From an uncultured Selenomonadaceae bacterium (lineage in GTDB: Bacteria > Bacillota > Negativicutes > Selenomonadales > Selenomonadaceae): a stretch of 33,846 nt of DNA. The first letter of the stretch is position 1. Each line of letters begins with the position of its first letter. Both the position numbers and the translations under genes were made by a program. Positions 17,699-25,359 of the stretch are shown here, piece after piece. The notes beneath the pieces were generated by a model that did not search any database, had not been told where the DNA came from, and was given only the letters and a program-made list of their open reading frames with translations. The stretch is from NCBI GenBank assembly GCA_910579115.1, contig CAJTSO010000006.1, positions 16,311 to 50,156 on the forward strand, read 5' to 3'.

Positions 17699-18517
17699 TT
17701 ATCCTTTTTCCAGAATAAAATTCCTCAGTTTTTCACTAAGGGCAGGAATGTTATCTGGGACTATTCTCAGGTCGTAGCCCACAAAAAGCGGACTTGTGGG
17801 GTATCTGGGTAAAATCCTGACGGCCAGCTTGTTCTGCTTATTGAGATAATAGAAAAAAAGGTTGTAACTTGGTCTCTCCCTCCAATCAATTTTTAGTAGG
17901 AAACGGACAACAGACTGAATGATGTCTGAAAGAGTATTGGTAGTTGTATCATCCAGCGGGTAGGTGGATGATACAACAGTAAACTCACTAAAGCCTAAGC
18001 GGGGAAAGGCTGAAGCAGAGAGAACAAGACCGTCACGCTGGATAATAGGCTCTTTGGCAGGAATAAAATTTTCCGGCTCATAAAGGGATTCTGGCTCAAT
18101 ATCGTACAAGCCAATAAGCTGCATATGGGGATGCCTGATTGTCCCACCAGAAAGTGGTCCGTGGTTTTTGAAGAAGACGACAGATTTGTAGTCTGGATTA
18201 TTCAGCATGAGGTAGTAATGTTTAAGAGCCAGACGGAACAGGCGGTGAAGCTTTTCCGGGTCATACTGTTCAATTCCATCATCACAGCGGCTGCTTTCAA
18301 CTAAGACAAACTGTTCTGCGTCAACAAGAACGTTGTATTTGTTTTTTAAGAATACGATGTCACCGTCTGTATCCACGATATTTTCCAGTGATTCGGGATG
18401 GCAAAATGGACATTCACTGCGACCGGTGACAAGAGTTTCCGGTTTATTCTTTCCAATGGCTGTTGAAAAGCGGACAGTTTTTTTATTTGGCTGAACTGCG
18501 TTGGCGGATGGTTTCAT
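17699..18517 (-). CDS. DUF4931 family protein, GalT-like (HIT superfamily nucleotidyltransferase fold)
   Basis: A 272-residue protein resembling galactose-1-phosphate uridylyltransferase and DUF4931 proteins. CPFCHPE near residues 36-42 is the usual zinc-type CxxC. HGPLSGGTIRHPHMQLIGLY near 125-145 carries the HxH of the HIT/GalT active site. True GalT has HPHxQ plus a longer second half; HPHMQ is present here, but the protein is shorter than the usual 330-350 residues. A nucleotide transferase or hydrolase activity is plausible, but the substrate is unknown. It lies 19 bp downstream of the aminotransferase-like gene on the minus strand, with AAGGAAG before its ATG, and is probably co-transcribed with it. 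Confidence 0.8.
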   Translation of the reverse strand: MKPSANAVQPNKKTVRFSTAIGKNKPETLVTGRSECPFCHPESLENIVDTDGDIVFLKNKYNVLVDAEQFVLVESSRCDDGIEQYDPEKLHRLFRLALKHYYLMLNNPDYKSVVFFKNHGPLSGGTIRHPHMQLIGLYDIEPESLYEPENFIPAKEPIIQRDGLVLSASAFPRLGFSEFTVVSSTYPLDDTTTNTLSDIIQSVVRFLLKIDWRERPSYNLFFYYLNKQNKLAVRILPRYPTSPLFVGYDLRIVPDNIPALSEKLRNFILEKG

Positions 18518-18536
18518 CGGAGGTCTTCCTTTAGTA

Positions 18537-19463
18537 TCAATTCTTGAAGCTGGTGTTGGCCAGGACCGCTTCAGAAATTTCAGTTTCCTTTGGACCGAAA
18601 TTGAGCTTTGACAATTCTACATCAACATATTCCTGGAAAGCGGCTAGGATTTTTTTCGTAACAGGGCCGGGAGTTCCTTCACCAATTCTGTGATTGTTGA
18701 GGCGGATAACTGGTTGGATTTCCATGTCGGTGGCAGTGATAAACGCTTCCTCAGCGCCATAGGCAAACTCAGGAGTAACTGCCTTTTCCACTGCTGTAAT
18801 GCCAAGCGCTGGCAGCAATTCCTTGAGGATTATTTCCCTGGTAATTCCCGGAAGGATGAGATTATTGGCAGGGTGAGTCCAGAGAATTCCCTCACGGTAA
18901 ATAAAGAAGTTTGCATTGGCTGCCTCGGTAATCTGATTTGTGTCCTTGCGGTAGAGGACAGCATTCTGACAGTGTTTGTTGCGAGCGGCTTCCATAGCGA
19001 TCGCATTTCCCAGCCTGTTCAGGGTAGGTAAATCACAGCGGAGTCCGCGAATATCCTCCTCCAGGCTGCAGGCGATACCCTGCTCCTGAGCATCTATATC
19101 AATAAGATTCTCGCGAATCGTCATAGCGATGTGGGGAAAGCACTGCAAGGGATAATTCAGCTGCCGCGGCCATTGACCACGGGAAATCTGAATATAAATC
19201 TGACCAAATTCAATGCCGGAGCGGCTGATAAGCTCCTGGCAGACATTGATCATATCCTCGTCAGGGTCAACGATGGGAATTACCAGGTCGCGCATGGATT
19301 TGGTGTATCTGGCTACATGCTGCGGCATAGCGAAAATCTTGCCGTCATATACAGGCAATACCTCAAATATACCATCGCCCATTTGAAAAGCCCGGTCTTC
19401 AAGATGAACAAGGGCATTACCTTTTTCGTAAAATTCACCATCGTAGTAGAAGAGTTCCTGCAT
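18537..19463 (-). CDS. Class IV aminotransferase-fold protein lacking the PLP lysine
   Basis: A 308-residue protein that aligns along most of its length with D-amino-acid aminotransferase (remembered Bacillus sequence): DRAFQMGDGIFEVLPVYDG, IYIQISRGQWPRQ, EEDIRGLRCDLPTLNRL, THPANNLILPGITRE and FITATDMEIQPV. In active enzymes the segment reads RCDIKSLN, with Lys forming the Schiff base to PLP. Here the codon is CCT (Pro), within RCDLPTLNRL near residue 148. The phosphate-cup segment TSTTSE also reads TATDME. Classical transaminase activity is therefore doubtful, although the rest of the fold is well kept. About 25 extra residues extend the C terminus. GGAGG precedes the ATG by 7 nt. First gene of a minus-strand pair. 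Confidence 0.85.
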   Translation of the reverse strand: MQELFYYDGEFYEKGNALVHLEDRAFQMGDGIFEVLPVYDGKIFAMPQHVARYTKSMRDLVIPIVDPDEDMINVCQELISRSGIEFGQIYIQISRGQWPRQLNYPLQCFPHIAMTIRENLIDIDAQEQGIACSLEEDIRGLRCDLPTLNRLGNAIAMEAARNKHCQNAVLYRKDTNQITEAANANFFIYREGILWTHPANNLILPGITREIILKELLPALGITAVEKAVTPEFAYGAEEAFITATDMEIQPVIRLNNHRIGEGTPGPVTKKILAAFQEYVDVELSKLNFGPKETEISEAVLANTSFKN

Positions 19464-19501
19464 ATTTGAGCCTCCAGCATTAAGTCTGTATTTACTTCTC
19501 C

Positions 19502-19531
19502 ATTATAATGCAATCTTTCGGGAAATTGCAA
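19502..19531 (-). promoter_or_regulatory. Promoter of the minus-strand pair, embedded in repeat copy C
   Basis: Read on the minus strand, TTGCAA (19531-19526) and TATAAT (19507-19502) are 18 bp apart. They would start transcription near 19495, about 30 nt before the aminotransferase-like ATG. Both boxes belong to the repeat, so the repeat may supply this promoter. Confidence 0.6.
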
Positions 19532-19560
19532 GGCAATTCCCACCTAATGGCATTCAACGA
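19503..19560 (+). repeat. 58-bp dispersed intergenic repeat, copy C
   Basis: The copy starts TTATAATGCA and ends CATTCAACGA. The central hairpin is GGGAAATTGC/GCAATTCCC with one bulged A. It differs from A and B in being upstream of a gene (minus-strand pair) and not at a stop codon. It is followed by a small perfect hairpin, TGGAGA at 19564-19569 and TCTCCA at 19574-19579. Confidence 0.85.
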
Positions 19561-19720
19561 TGATGGAGATTTGTCTCCACCGTGTTAGCAGCTGGATTCG
19601 TCGCTTATAACCCTGCAGTGACGGATTCTATTAGTCGTTACAGTTGATTTTTTGTAAATGTAAATTGCAGTAAAGGTATTTAACTGATTTGTGTTTTATT
19701 TTCTGAGTTTACAGAGCGAA

Positions 19721-19788
19721 TTTTGCGTAACAAAGAATGGTTGGACAAAAAGAGGCAGCCACTATAATTTGAGCATTTTTACGCAAAA
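19721..19788 (+). promoter_or_regulatory. Distal mltG promoter bracketed by a 10-bp inverted repeat
   Basis: TTTTGCGTAA at 19721-19730 and its exact reverse complement TTACGCAAAA at 19779-19788 flank TTGGAC (19741-19746), 16 bp, TATAAT (19763-19768). The arrangement suits a promoter controlled by a DNA-binding protein or a looped pair of sites. The remaining parts of the 421-bp gap 19464-19884 hold repeat C, a small hairpin, a weak stem (GTGACG/CGTTAC, about 19618-19646) followed by TTTTTT, and the proximal promoter. Confidence 0.5.
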
Positions 19789-19820
19789 AGGAAGGAATCA
19801 CAATGTATTGAGGTATAAGG

Positions 19821-19849
19821 TTGCAGGAATTCTTGTTTTTTTATATAAT
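19821..19849 (+). promoter_or_regulatory. Proximal mltG promoter
   Basis: TTGCAG at 19821-19826, 17 bp, then TATAAT at 19844-19849. The expected transcript start near 19856 leaves a leader of about 29 nt containing GGAGGTGAGG just before the TTG start codon. Confidence 0.75.
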
Positions 19850-19884
19850 GTCTACTATAAATTTTACGGGGTGGAGGTGAGGAA

Positions 19885-21285
19885 TTGGCTGTGGATGATA
19901 AACCTTCGGGAGGAAAGAAGAAAGGAGTAGTTTCTTTTTTCCGCAGAGCACTGGGTGAAGTTGTAGACTTCCCTAAGGGGTTAAAGAAATCAAAGGAAGA
20001 CAGTAAGAATGGATCATTGTCAATACCTCCCGAAAAGGATAAAGATATAAGTGAAAAGGACGGTATAGTTCAGGCACTTCGTAATAGTGAGCAGGAACAA
20101 AATAGCTTGCTTCTCAGAGAGCCTGTTTCCCGCCGGGAAAGAAAGGAATCCCGGGCAACGTATATCAGGCCTGAGCCAGAAACGTATGTGTCTGTTGTGA
20201 AGCGGGCTCTGGTAGAAAAGCTGGAATATGCCGCCCAAAATAAAAAGTCTGTTGGCCTGAAGTCAGGCTGGGATAAGCCAGAAAACCTGCTGAAAAAAAA
20301 GCTTGTTGCCACGGCAGCGGTTGTCTGCATGTCGGTTGCCGCCGCTTGCTCCTTTCTGGGAGAAAGTGAGCCCGATCCGAAGATTGTAGATGAAACTCCC
20401 ATGTATATCCGTATTTCATCAGGAATGGGAGCGGCAAGTATCGGTGAATATCTGGAAGAAAAACAGGTAATATCCAGTCAAAAATTTTTTTTGAAGAGGC
20501 TTCGTCAGAGCGGCAGGGATGGAGATATCCAAAGTGGTACATATAAGTTACATAAAGGGATGAAAAGCGACGAGGTAATAGAGCTTTTGGTCAATGGCAG
20601 AGTGGCTGCTATCAGGTTTACCATACCGGAAGGGTACAATCTGCATGAGATGGCAAAAAGCCTTGAAAAACAGGGGATTTGCAAGAGTAATGATTTCCTG
20701 AAAGCGGCAAAGACTTATAAGGGACTTGAGTATGTGGGGAAGTCCTCAGATATAGAGAATCCGATGGAAGGATACCTTTTCCCTGACACATACGAGGTAC
20801 AGGCCAATGCACGCGCCGAGGATATCGTCAAATTGATGGCTGAAACCTTTGATGACCGCCTTACCGATGATATGCGGGTGGCAGCAAGGAGGTATGGTCT
20901 ATCCATTCATGAGTTCGTTACGCTTGCTTCCCTTGTGGAGAGGGAAGTAATGGATGATGAGGATCGGCCAAAGGTGGCGCAGGTATTTTTGAAGAGGCTG
21001 GAAATGGATATGCCAGTTCAGTCCTGTGCAACGATTCAGTATCTGTTGAAGGAACCCAAAGAGGATCTTACCTTTGATGATTTGAAGATCGAATCTCCTT
21101 ATAACACGTATGAGCACCTGGGTTTGCCGCCAGGACCGATTGCCAGTCCCGGCAGGAAAGCGCTTGAGGCTACTGCCCATCCAAGTGACACCAGTTATCT
21201 GTACTTTGTGGCTGACAGACAGGGAAAGACCTATTATTCGGAAACCTTTGACGAGCATATGGAAAAGGTGGAAAAATACAGGTGA
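19885..21285 (+). CDS. mltG: Endolytic peptidoglycan transglycosylase MltG (YceG-like)
   Basis: A 466-residue type II membrane protein. MltG cuts nascent glycan strands at the outer membrane face and sets strand length. The first ~138 residues are hydrophilic, charged and low-complexity. One membrane segment, LVATAAVVCMSVAAACSFLG, follows near 140-160, and then the YceG domain. The catalytic Glu is in LASLVEREVMD near 350; DRPKVAQVFLKRL, PYNTYEHLGLPPGPI and the C-terminal YLYFVADRQGKTYYSETFDEH-like segment are typical. The start is TTG at 19885, chosen for the strong GGAGGTGAGG just upstream. The long cytoplasmic tail is absent from E. coli MltG. The stop overlaps the trmR start (TGATG). Confidence 0.93.
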   Translation: MAVDDKPSGGKKKGVVSFFRRALGEVVDFPKGLKKSKEDSKNGSLSIPPEKDKDISEKDGIVQALRNSEQEQNSLLLREPVSRRERKESRATYIRPEPETYVSVVKRALVEKLEYAAQNKKSVGLKSGWDKPENLLKKKLVATAAVVCMSVAAACSFLGESEPDPKIVDETPMYIRISSGMGAASIGEYLEEKQVISSQKFFLKRLRQSGRDGDIQSGTYKLHKGMKSDEVIELLVNGRVAAIRFTIPEGYNLHEMAKSLEKQGICKSNDFLKAAKTYKGLEYVGKSSDIENPMEGYLFPDTYEVQANARAEDIVKLMAETFDDRLTDDMRVAARRYGLSIHEFVTLASLVEREVMDDEDRPKVAQVFLKRLEMDMPVQSCATIQYLLKEPKEDLTFDDLKIESPYNTYEHLGLPPGPIASPGRKALEATAHPSDTSYLYFVADRQGKTYYSETFDEHMEKVEKYR

Positions 21286-21893
21286 TGGAAGTAAACAGGA
21301 TTTTGGAGCTGCAAATCGCCTATGCTGCGGCTGCTAACGTGCCGATTATTCGAGCCCGGGAAGCAGCCGCTTTTTCTCGTATCATTCATGAGAGAAATCC
21401 AAGGGTTGTTCTTGAACTGGGGACGGCAATCGGCTATTCGGCTTTATTTATTGCGGCAGCAGCTCCTGAGGCAGAAATTTACACGGTTGAATCAAGTCGG
21501 AATATGGCAGAAAAGGCGAAAGAGTACTTTGCCATGGCGGATCCTGAAACAAGGGATAGAATTCACCTTTTGGAAGGTGATGCCGGGGAATTTTTAGCCT
21601 GCTGGAGTAAGGGGAAAAAGATAGATGTTGCCTTTTTAGATGCGGCAAAGGGGCAGTATCCGGATTATTGGCGAAAGTTGCAGCCACTGCTGTCTGATGG
21701 GGCGGTGGTTCTGGCTGACGATGTTCTGTACCATGGTTATGTGGAGGGACCCTATAAGGATCATGTTCCCCGAAGGCAAAGGACAATAGCCAAGAGATTA
21801 AGGGAGTACATTCAAATGATAACGACTGATCCCTCCTATGAAACAGAGATTCTTCGGGAGGGGGATGGGTTGGCGGTAAGTAGAAAGCTTTAA
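21285..21893 (+). CDS. trmR: tRNA 5-hydroxyuridine methyltransferase, TrmR-like O-methyltransferase
   Basis: A 202-residue SAM-dependent O-methyltransferase. The SAM-binding motif VLELGTAIGYSALFIA is near residues 39-54, the acidic loop YTVESS follows, and the metal/catalytic segment DVAFLDAAKGQYPDYW and ADDVLYHG come later. In Bacillus the mltG-linked member (YrrM) is TrmR, which methylates 5-hydroxyuridine at tRNA position 34 to 5-methoxyuridine; the same neighbourhood supports that name here. The start is the ATG at 21285 overlapping the mltG stop. A GTG directly before it (21282) is possible but would add only one residue. The trhP-like gene follows 11 bp later. Confidence 0.85.
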   Translation: MEVNRILELQIAYAAAANVPIIRAREAAAFSRIIHERNPRVVLELGTAIGYSALFIAAAAPEAEIYTVESSRNMAEKAKEYFAMADPETRDRIHLLEGDAGEFLACWSKGKKIDVAFLDAAKGQYPDYWRKLQPLLSDGAVVLADDVLYHGYVEGPYKDHVPRRQRTIAKRLREYIQMITTDPSYETEILREGDGLAVSRKL

Positions 21894-21904
21894 GGAATAA
21901 TTCA

Positions 21905-23243
21905 ATGAAAAAACCTGAAATACTTGCTCCGGCAGGTTCAATGGAGAAACTGAAATTTGCTCTGCGTTTTGGCGCTGATGCTGTATATCTTGGTGATTCA
22001 AATTTTAGTTTGAGAGCCCAGGGGAAAAATTTTGGTCAGGAGGAATTGACAGAAGCAGTTCGTTATACTCATGATTGTGGTAAAAAGGTATATGTAACGG
22101 TTAATATATACCCTCATGAGGGGGATTTAGCTGATCTTGGTGACTATCTGAGGTTTCTTGAGACCGTGGGAGCAGATGCGGCTCTGGTTTCTGATCTCGG
22201 GTTGTTTTCGTTAGCCAGGCAGGTAGCGCCGGGACTGCCTCTCCATGTGAGCACTCAGGCAAATACCTTGAACAGTGCGGCGATAAATGCTTGGGCATCA
22301 ATGGGGGCAGAAAGAGTTGTTCTGGGTCGTGAGGTAAGTATTGAAGAATTAAAGAAAATCAGAGCGGCAACCAATGTTGAGCTTGAGATGTTCGTCCATG
22401 GGGCGATGTGTGTGTCATACTCCGGTCGCTGTCTGCTTTCTAACTTTCTGACCGGACGCGATGCAAACCGAGGGAGCTGCACTCAACCCTGCCGTTGGAA
22501 ATATGTTCTAATGGAGGAGAAGCGTCCGGGTCAGTATTTCCCCATTGAAGAGGATGAAAGAGGCACATATATATTTAATTCCAGGGACATGGCATTGCTG
22601 CCTTATATTGGAAAGCTGTCGGAAATGGGGATCGACAGCCTGAAAATTGAGGGGCGTATGAAAAGCCTGCACTATGCAGCAACTGTTACCAATACATACC
22701 GGCGGGCGGTTGATGATTACTTTGCCTGGCGCAGCAAATTTGGCACGCTGGAAGGAGGTAGGATAACAGATTCTGATAAATGGAAAGCTGTAGATTGGAT
22801 GGAGTGGCAGGCCAAAGGTGTCGCTCCAAGAATTTTAATGGAAACCGGCAAGTTTGCTGTACGAGGAATTGGAGAAGATTTCACACCGCAAGTATTCTGT
22901 TGGTTTTTTGGAGGGGAGGCCTGATACAAGTGGCCAGGTGTACGATACTTCCGTTTATGAGCAGAACACCGAGTTCATTGGCATCGTACTAGAGTGCGAT
23001 GAGCAGGGCAATGCTCTTATTGAACAGCGAAACAACTTCAAGGTAGGAGAGAATATTGAGCTTTTTTCGCCTGACGGAGAGCTGTTTGCCTTCCTTCTGG
23101 GAGGGATGACTGATGAGGACGATAATGATATTCAGGTTGCTCCCCACGCCAGACAGAAAGTAAAGATGAGACTTCCGAGATGTGTGCCTAAATACACAAT
23201 CCTTCGTCGTGTCCTTTCAGCAAATAAGGAAAATCATCAGTAA
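21905..23243 (+). pseudogene. trhP: U32 family 'peptidase', TrhP-like, split by a frameshift
   Basis: Two overlapping frames make one U32 protein. Frame 1 (21905-22924) holds EILAPAGSMEKLKFALRFGA, HVSTQANTLNS, and the family signature MFVHGAMCVSYSGRCLLS with CTQPCRW nearby; it then runs into nonsense ending WFFGGEA. The family C-terminal segment ELEKISHRKYSVGF and the following beta domain continue in the next frame from about 22854 to 23243. One extra base near 22850-22856 (AAGTTTG where AAGTTG would restore K-L-L-Y-E-E-L) explains the break. TrhP forms 5-hydroxyuridine at tRNA position 34, the substrate of TrmR. The domain with the signature is complete but the C-terminal part is separated. 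A sequencing error is possible. Confidence 0.85.
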
Positions 23244-23254
23244 GAGGATCAATC

Positions 23255-25165
23255 ATGTCTTATGTAGCTCTTTACAGACGCTTTCGTCCCCAGGGCTTTT
23301 CTGAGCTGGTGGGGCAGGAAGCAATAAGGCGGACTTTGGAGCAGGCTATAGTTGATGGCAGGGTGGCCCATGCTTACCTTTTTGCCGGTCCCCGGGGTAC
23401 GGGCAAGACAAGTACCGCTAAAATTATGGCGAGGCTTTTGAATTGTGAGCAGCCGGTAAATGGAGAGCCCTGTGGTAAGTGTGAAAACTGCCGTCAAATT
23501 GCCGATGGAACATCAATGGATGTGTACGAGATAGATGCGGCATCAAACCGTGGTATAGACGAAATAAGGGAGCTTAGAGATACAGTCAAGTTTGCTGCAA
23601 CTGGCGGGCTTTACAAGGTTTACATTGTAGACGAGGTTCATATGCTGACTACAGAGGCCTTTAATGCTCTGTTAAAAACGTTGGAAGAACCTCCGGAAAA
23701 GGTGGTTTTTATCCTTGCCACGACGGAACCCCATAAAGTTCCTACCACGATAAAATCCCGCTGTCAAAGATACGACTTCAAACGTATCCCGGCAGCTGTA
23801 ATTGAGGCAAGGCTGCAGGATGTAGCGGAGCGTTCCGAAATCGCCATTACCAGGGAGGCCTTGTCAATAATTGCCAGGGAAGCTGATGGTGGAATGCGTG
23901 ATGCACTATCTCTTATGGATCAGTGTGTTACTCTATGCACCGGCACTACTGTAACGGCTGAGTTGGTAAACCATTCTCTTGGTATTGTTAGCCGCGAAGC
24001 AATAGAAGGTATTCTTACAGCTATAGGGGAAAAGAATCCTATAGTCGTTATTGATGCTGTCGGAAAAGTGCTGAATGAAGGAAAAGATTTGAAGCAGCTG
24101 ATAATCATGCTTCAGACAGCATTAAGGCAGACAATGATATATCAGGCCGTCGGGAAAAACGGTTTTTCGGATATCAGTGAAGAAGAACTTGTCGGACTTG
24201 AACGTTTGTCAAATCTGTTCAGTTCTGACGAGTTTATCCCCTTGATTGAAAAACTCCATGATACGCTTGGTGAATTGAGATGGACGGAGGAACCGAGGCT
24301 GACGGTGGAGTCTGCCTTACTTACATTATCTTCAAGTATCCCTGTCCAGCCGGGTACTAAAGTTGTTTTTCAGCCGGTTCCGACCGTAGCTTCCGGAGTA
24401 CTATCGTACTTGGCCACTCCGGCTGACAGCGCAGCTGTGCGTAATGAAATTTCCCCCCCGTCCGATAAGATGAAGCAGGCAGAAGCGGTGATACCTTCCG
24501 CTTCCATTGGAGGTAACGAAGTCATAAGAGCGGCTTCAGAACTGACAGAAAATATTTCGGAGCAGTCTTTAACGACAGTGACGGCATCAGCAAAAGTAAA
24601 AGCCGCTGAAAACCCGGTAAAGCCACCAGATAAAAAGGCTGATAAGGGATTGAAAAGGGGGGCTTTGCCGGATACAAATGATGGGAAAAATCCTATGATG
24701 ATTGCTCTGTCTAATTCTCAGGAAGCAAGGCAATTATGGGAGAGACTTATAGGTTCTGTAAAAGATGCGGGAAATAGTTCGCTGGTAAGCTGTCTTGGAC
24801 AGGGAGAACCTGAAGGGATGACAGATTCCTTTATTAGAGTGAGATTTGCCAGCAGTTTTGTTAAGGGAAGAACAGAAAAGGCTGATTTTCGACGGAAGAT
24901 AGAGGGTATACTTAGAGAAATTACGGGTAAACCGATTACTTATGTAGCAGTGTCTGTTGGGGACCAAGGCGTTTTAGGGAAAAAGAAAAAGGAAACAGCG
25001 GATAATCGGGTCAATATTGCTGAGTCTATTCCAGCTATGCGTGATGCCATGAAGATATTTGGTACAGGCAGCGTGGTAGAGGTGGTTCCTGATTTTCCGC
25101 AGGTAGAGGAGCCTTTTCCTGACGATAAGGATATGCCAATAGATAACGAAGATGATTTTTTATAG
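23255..25165 (+). CDS. dnaX: DNA polymerase III subunits gamma/tau
   Basis: A 636-residue clamp-loader ATPase. AAA+ Walker A GPRGTGKTSTAK is near residues 45-56. The four zinc Cys follow (C in LLNCEQ, then CGKCENC), then Walker B VYIVDEVHML, and ATTEPHKVPTTIKSRCQR with the sensor 1 and SRC Arg finger region. The clamp-loader collar ends around 370. The remainder is a low-complexity linker and a tau-like C-terminal domain that should bind the polymerase. The gene starts 11 bp after the trhP remnant with AGAGGAT before ATG. It encodes a full tau-length product with no convincing frameshift site for a short gamma. Confidence 0.95.
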   Translation: MSYVALYRRFRPQGFSELVGQEAIRRTLEQAIVDGRVAHAYLFAGPRGTGKTSTAKIMARLLNCEQPVNGEPCGKCENCRQIADGTSMDVYEIDAASNRGIDEIRELRDTVKFAATGGLYKVYIVDEVHMLTTEAFNALLKTLEEPPEKVVFILATTEPHKVPTTIKSRCQRYDFKRIPAAVIEARLQDVAERSEIAITREALSIIAREADGGMRDALSLMDQCVTLCTGTTVTAELVNHSLGIVSREAIEGILTAIGEKNPIVVIDAVGKVLNEGKDLKQLIIMLQTALRQTMIYQAVGKNGFSDISEEELVGLERLSNLFSSDEFIPLIEKLHDTLGELRWTEEPRLTVESALLTLSSSIPVQPGTKVVFQPVPTVASGVLSYLATPADSAAVRNEISPPSDKMKQAEAVIPSASIGGNEVIRAASELTENISEQSLTTVTASAKVKAAENPVKPPDKKADKGLKRGALPDTNDGKNPMMIALSNSQEARQLWERLIGSVKDAGNSSLVSCLGQGEPEGMTDSFIRVRFASSFVKGRTEKADFRRKIEGILREITGKPITYVAVSVGDQGVLGKKKKETADNRVNIAESIPAMRDAMKIFGTGSVVEVVPDFPQVEEPFPDDKDMPIDNEDDFL

Positions 25166-25201
25166 TAGCATCCAACCAATGGTAGAAACTGCTGTAATAA
25201 T

Positions 25202-25285
25202 ATTATATTGCTTATGAAAAGTGCATAGGCACTTTCCTTTCTCTTTGCTTGGGAAGGGCGATGGAGATATCAGCTCCATCCGTTT
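25202..25285 (+). repeat. Probable decayed fourth copy of the intergenic repeat, with hairpin after dnaX
   Basis: ATTATATTGC at 25202, then AAAGTGC (25218-25224) pairing with GCACTTT (25229-25235), lines up with ATTATAATGC and the central hairpin of copy C. The following hairpin GATGGAG (25260-25266)/CTCCATC (25274-25280) resembles the hairpin that follows copy C. Gaps are needed, so homology is uncertain. The first hairpin with CCTTTCTCTTT may serve as a weak terminator for dnaX. Confidence 0.4.
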
Positions 25286-25359
25286 AACCAATGAATTGTC
25301 AGCCATCTCTTAAGTTGAAAAGGGGGATACTTTTAATTGTTATAAACTTTTGTTCTGTG

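Noticed and set aside
17699..18517. Calling the DUF4931 gene galT
   Set aside because: HPHxQ is present but the protein is clearly shorter than GalT and no galK or galE is nearby.
19691..19930. 79-residue open frame across the mltG promoter region
   Set aside because: It overlaps two promoters and the mltG start, lacks a ribosome site and resembles no family.
24970..25000. A-rich GGGAAAAAGAAAAAGG near the end of dnaX as a programmed frameshift site
   Set aside because: It lies far downstream of where gamma would end, and the A runs are only five bases; no stem or Shine-Dalgarno-like stimulator is evident.
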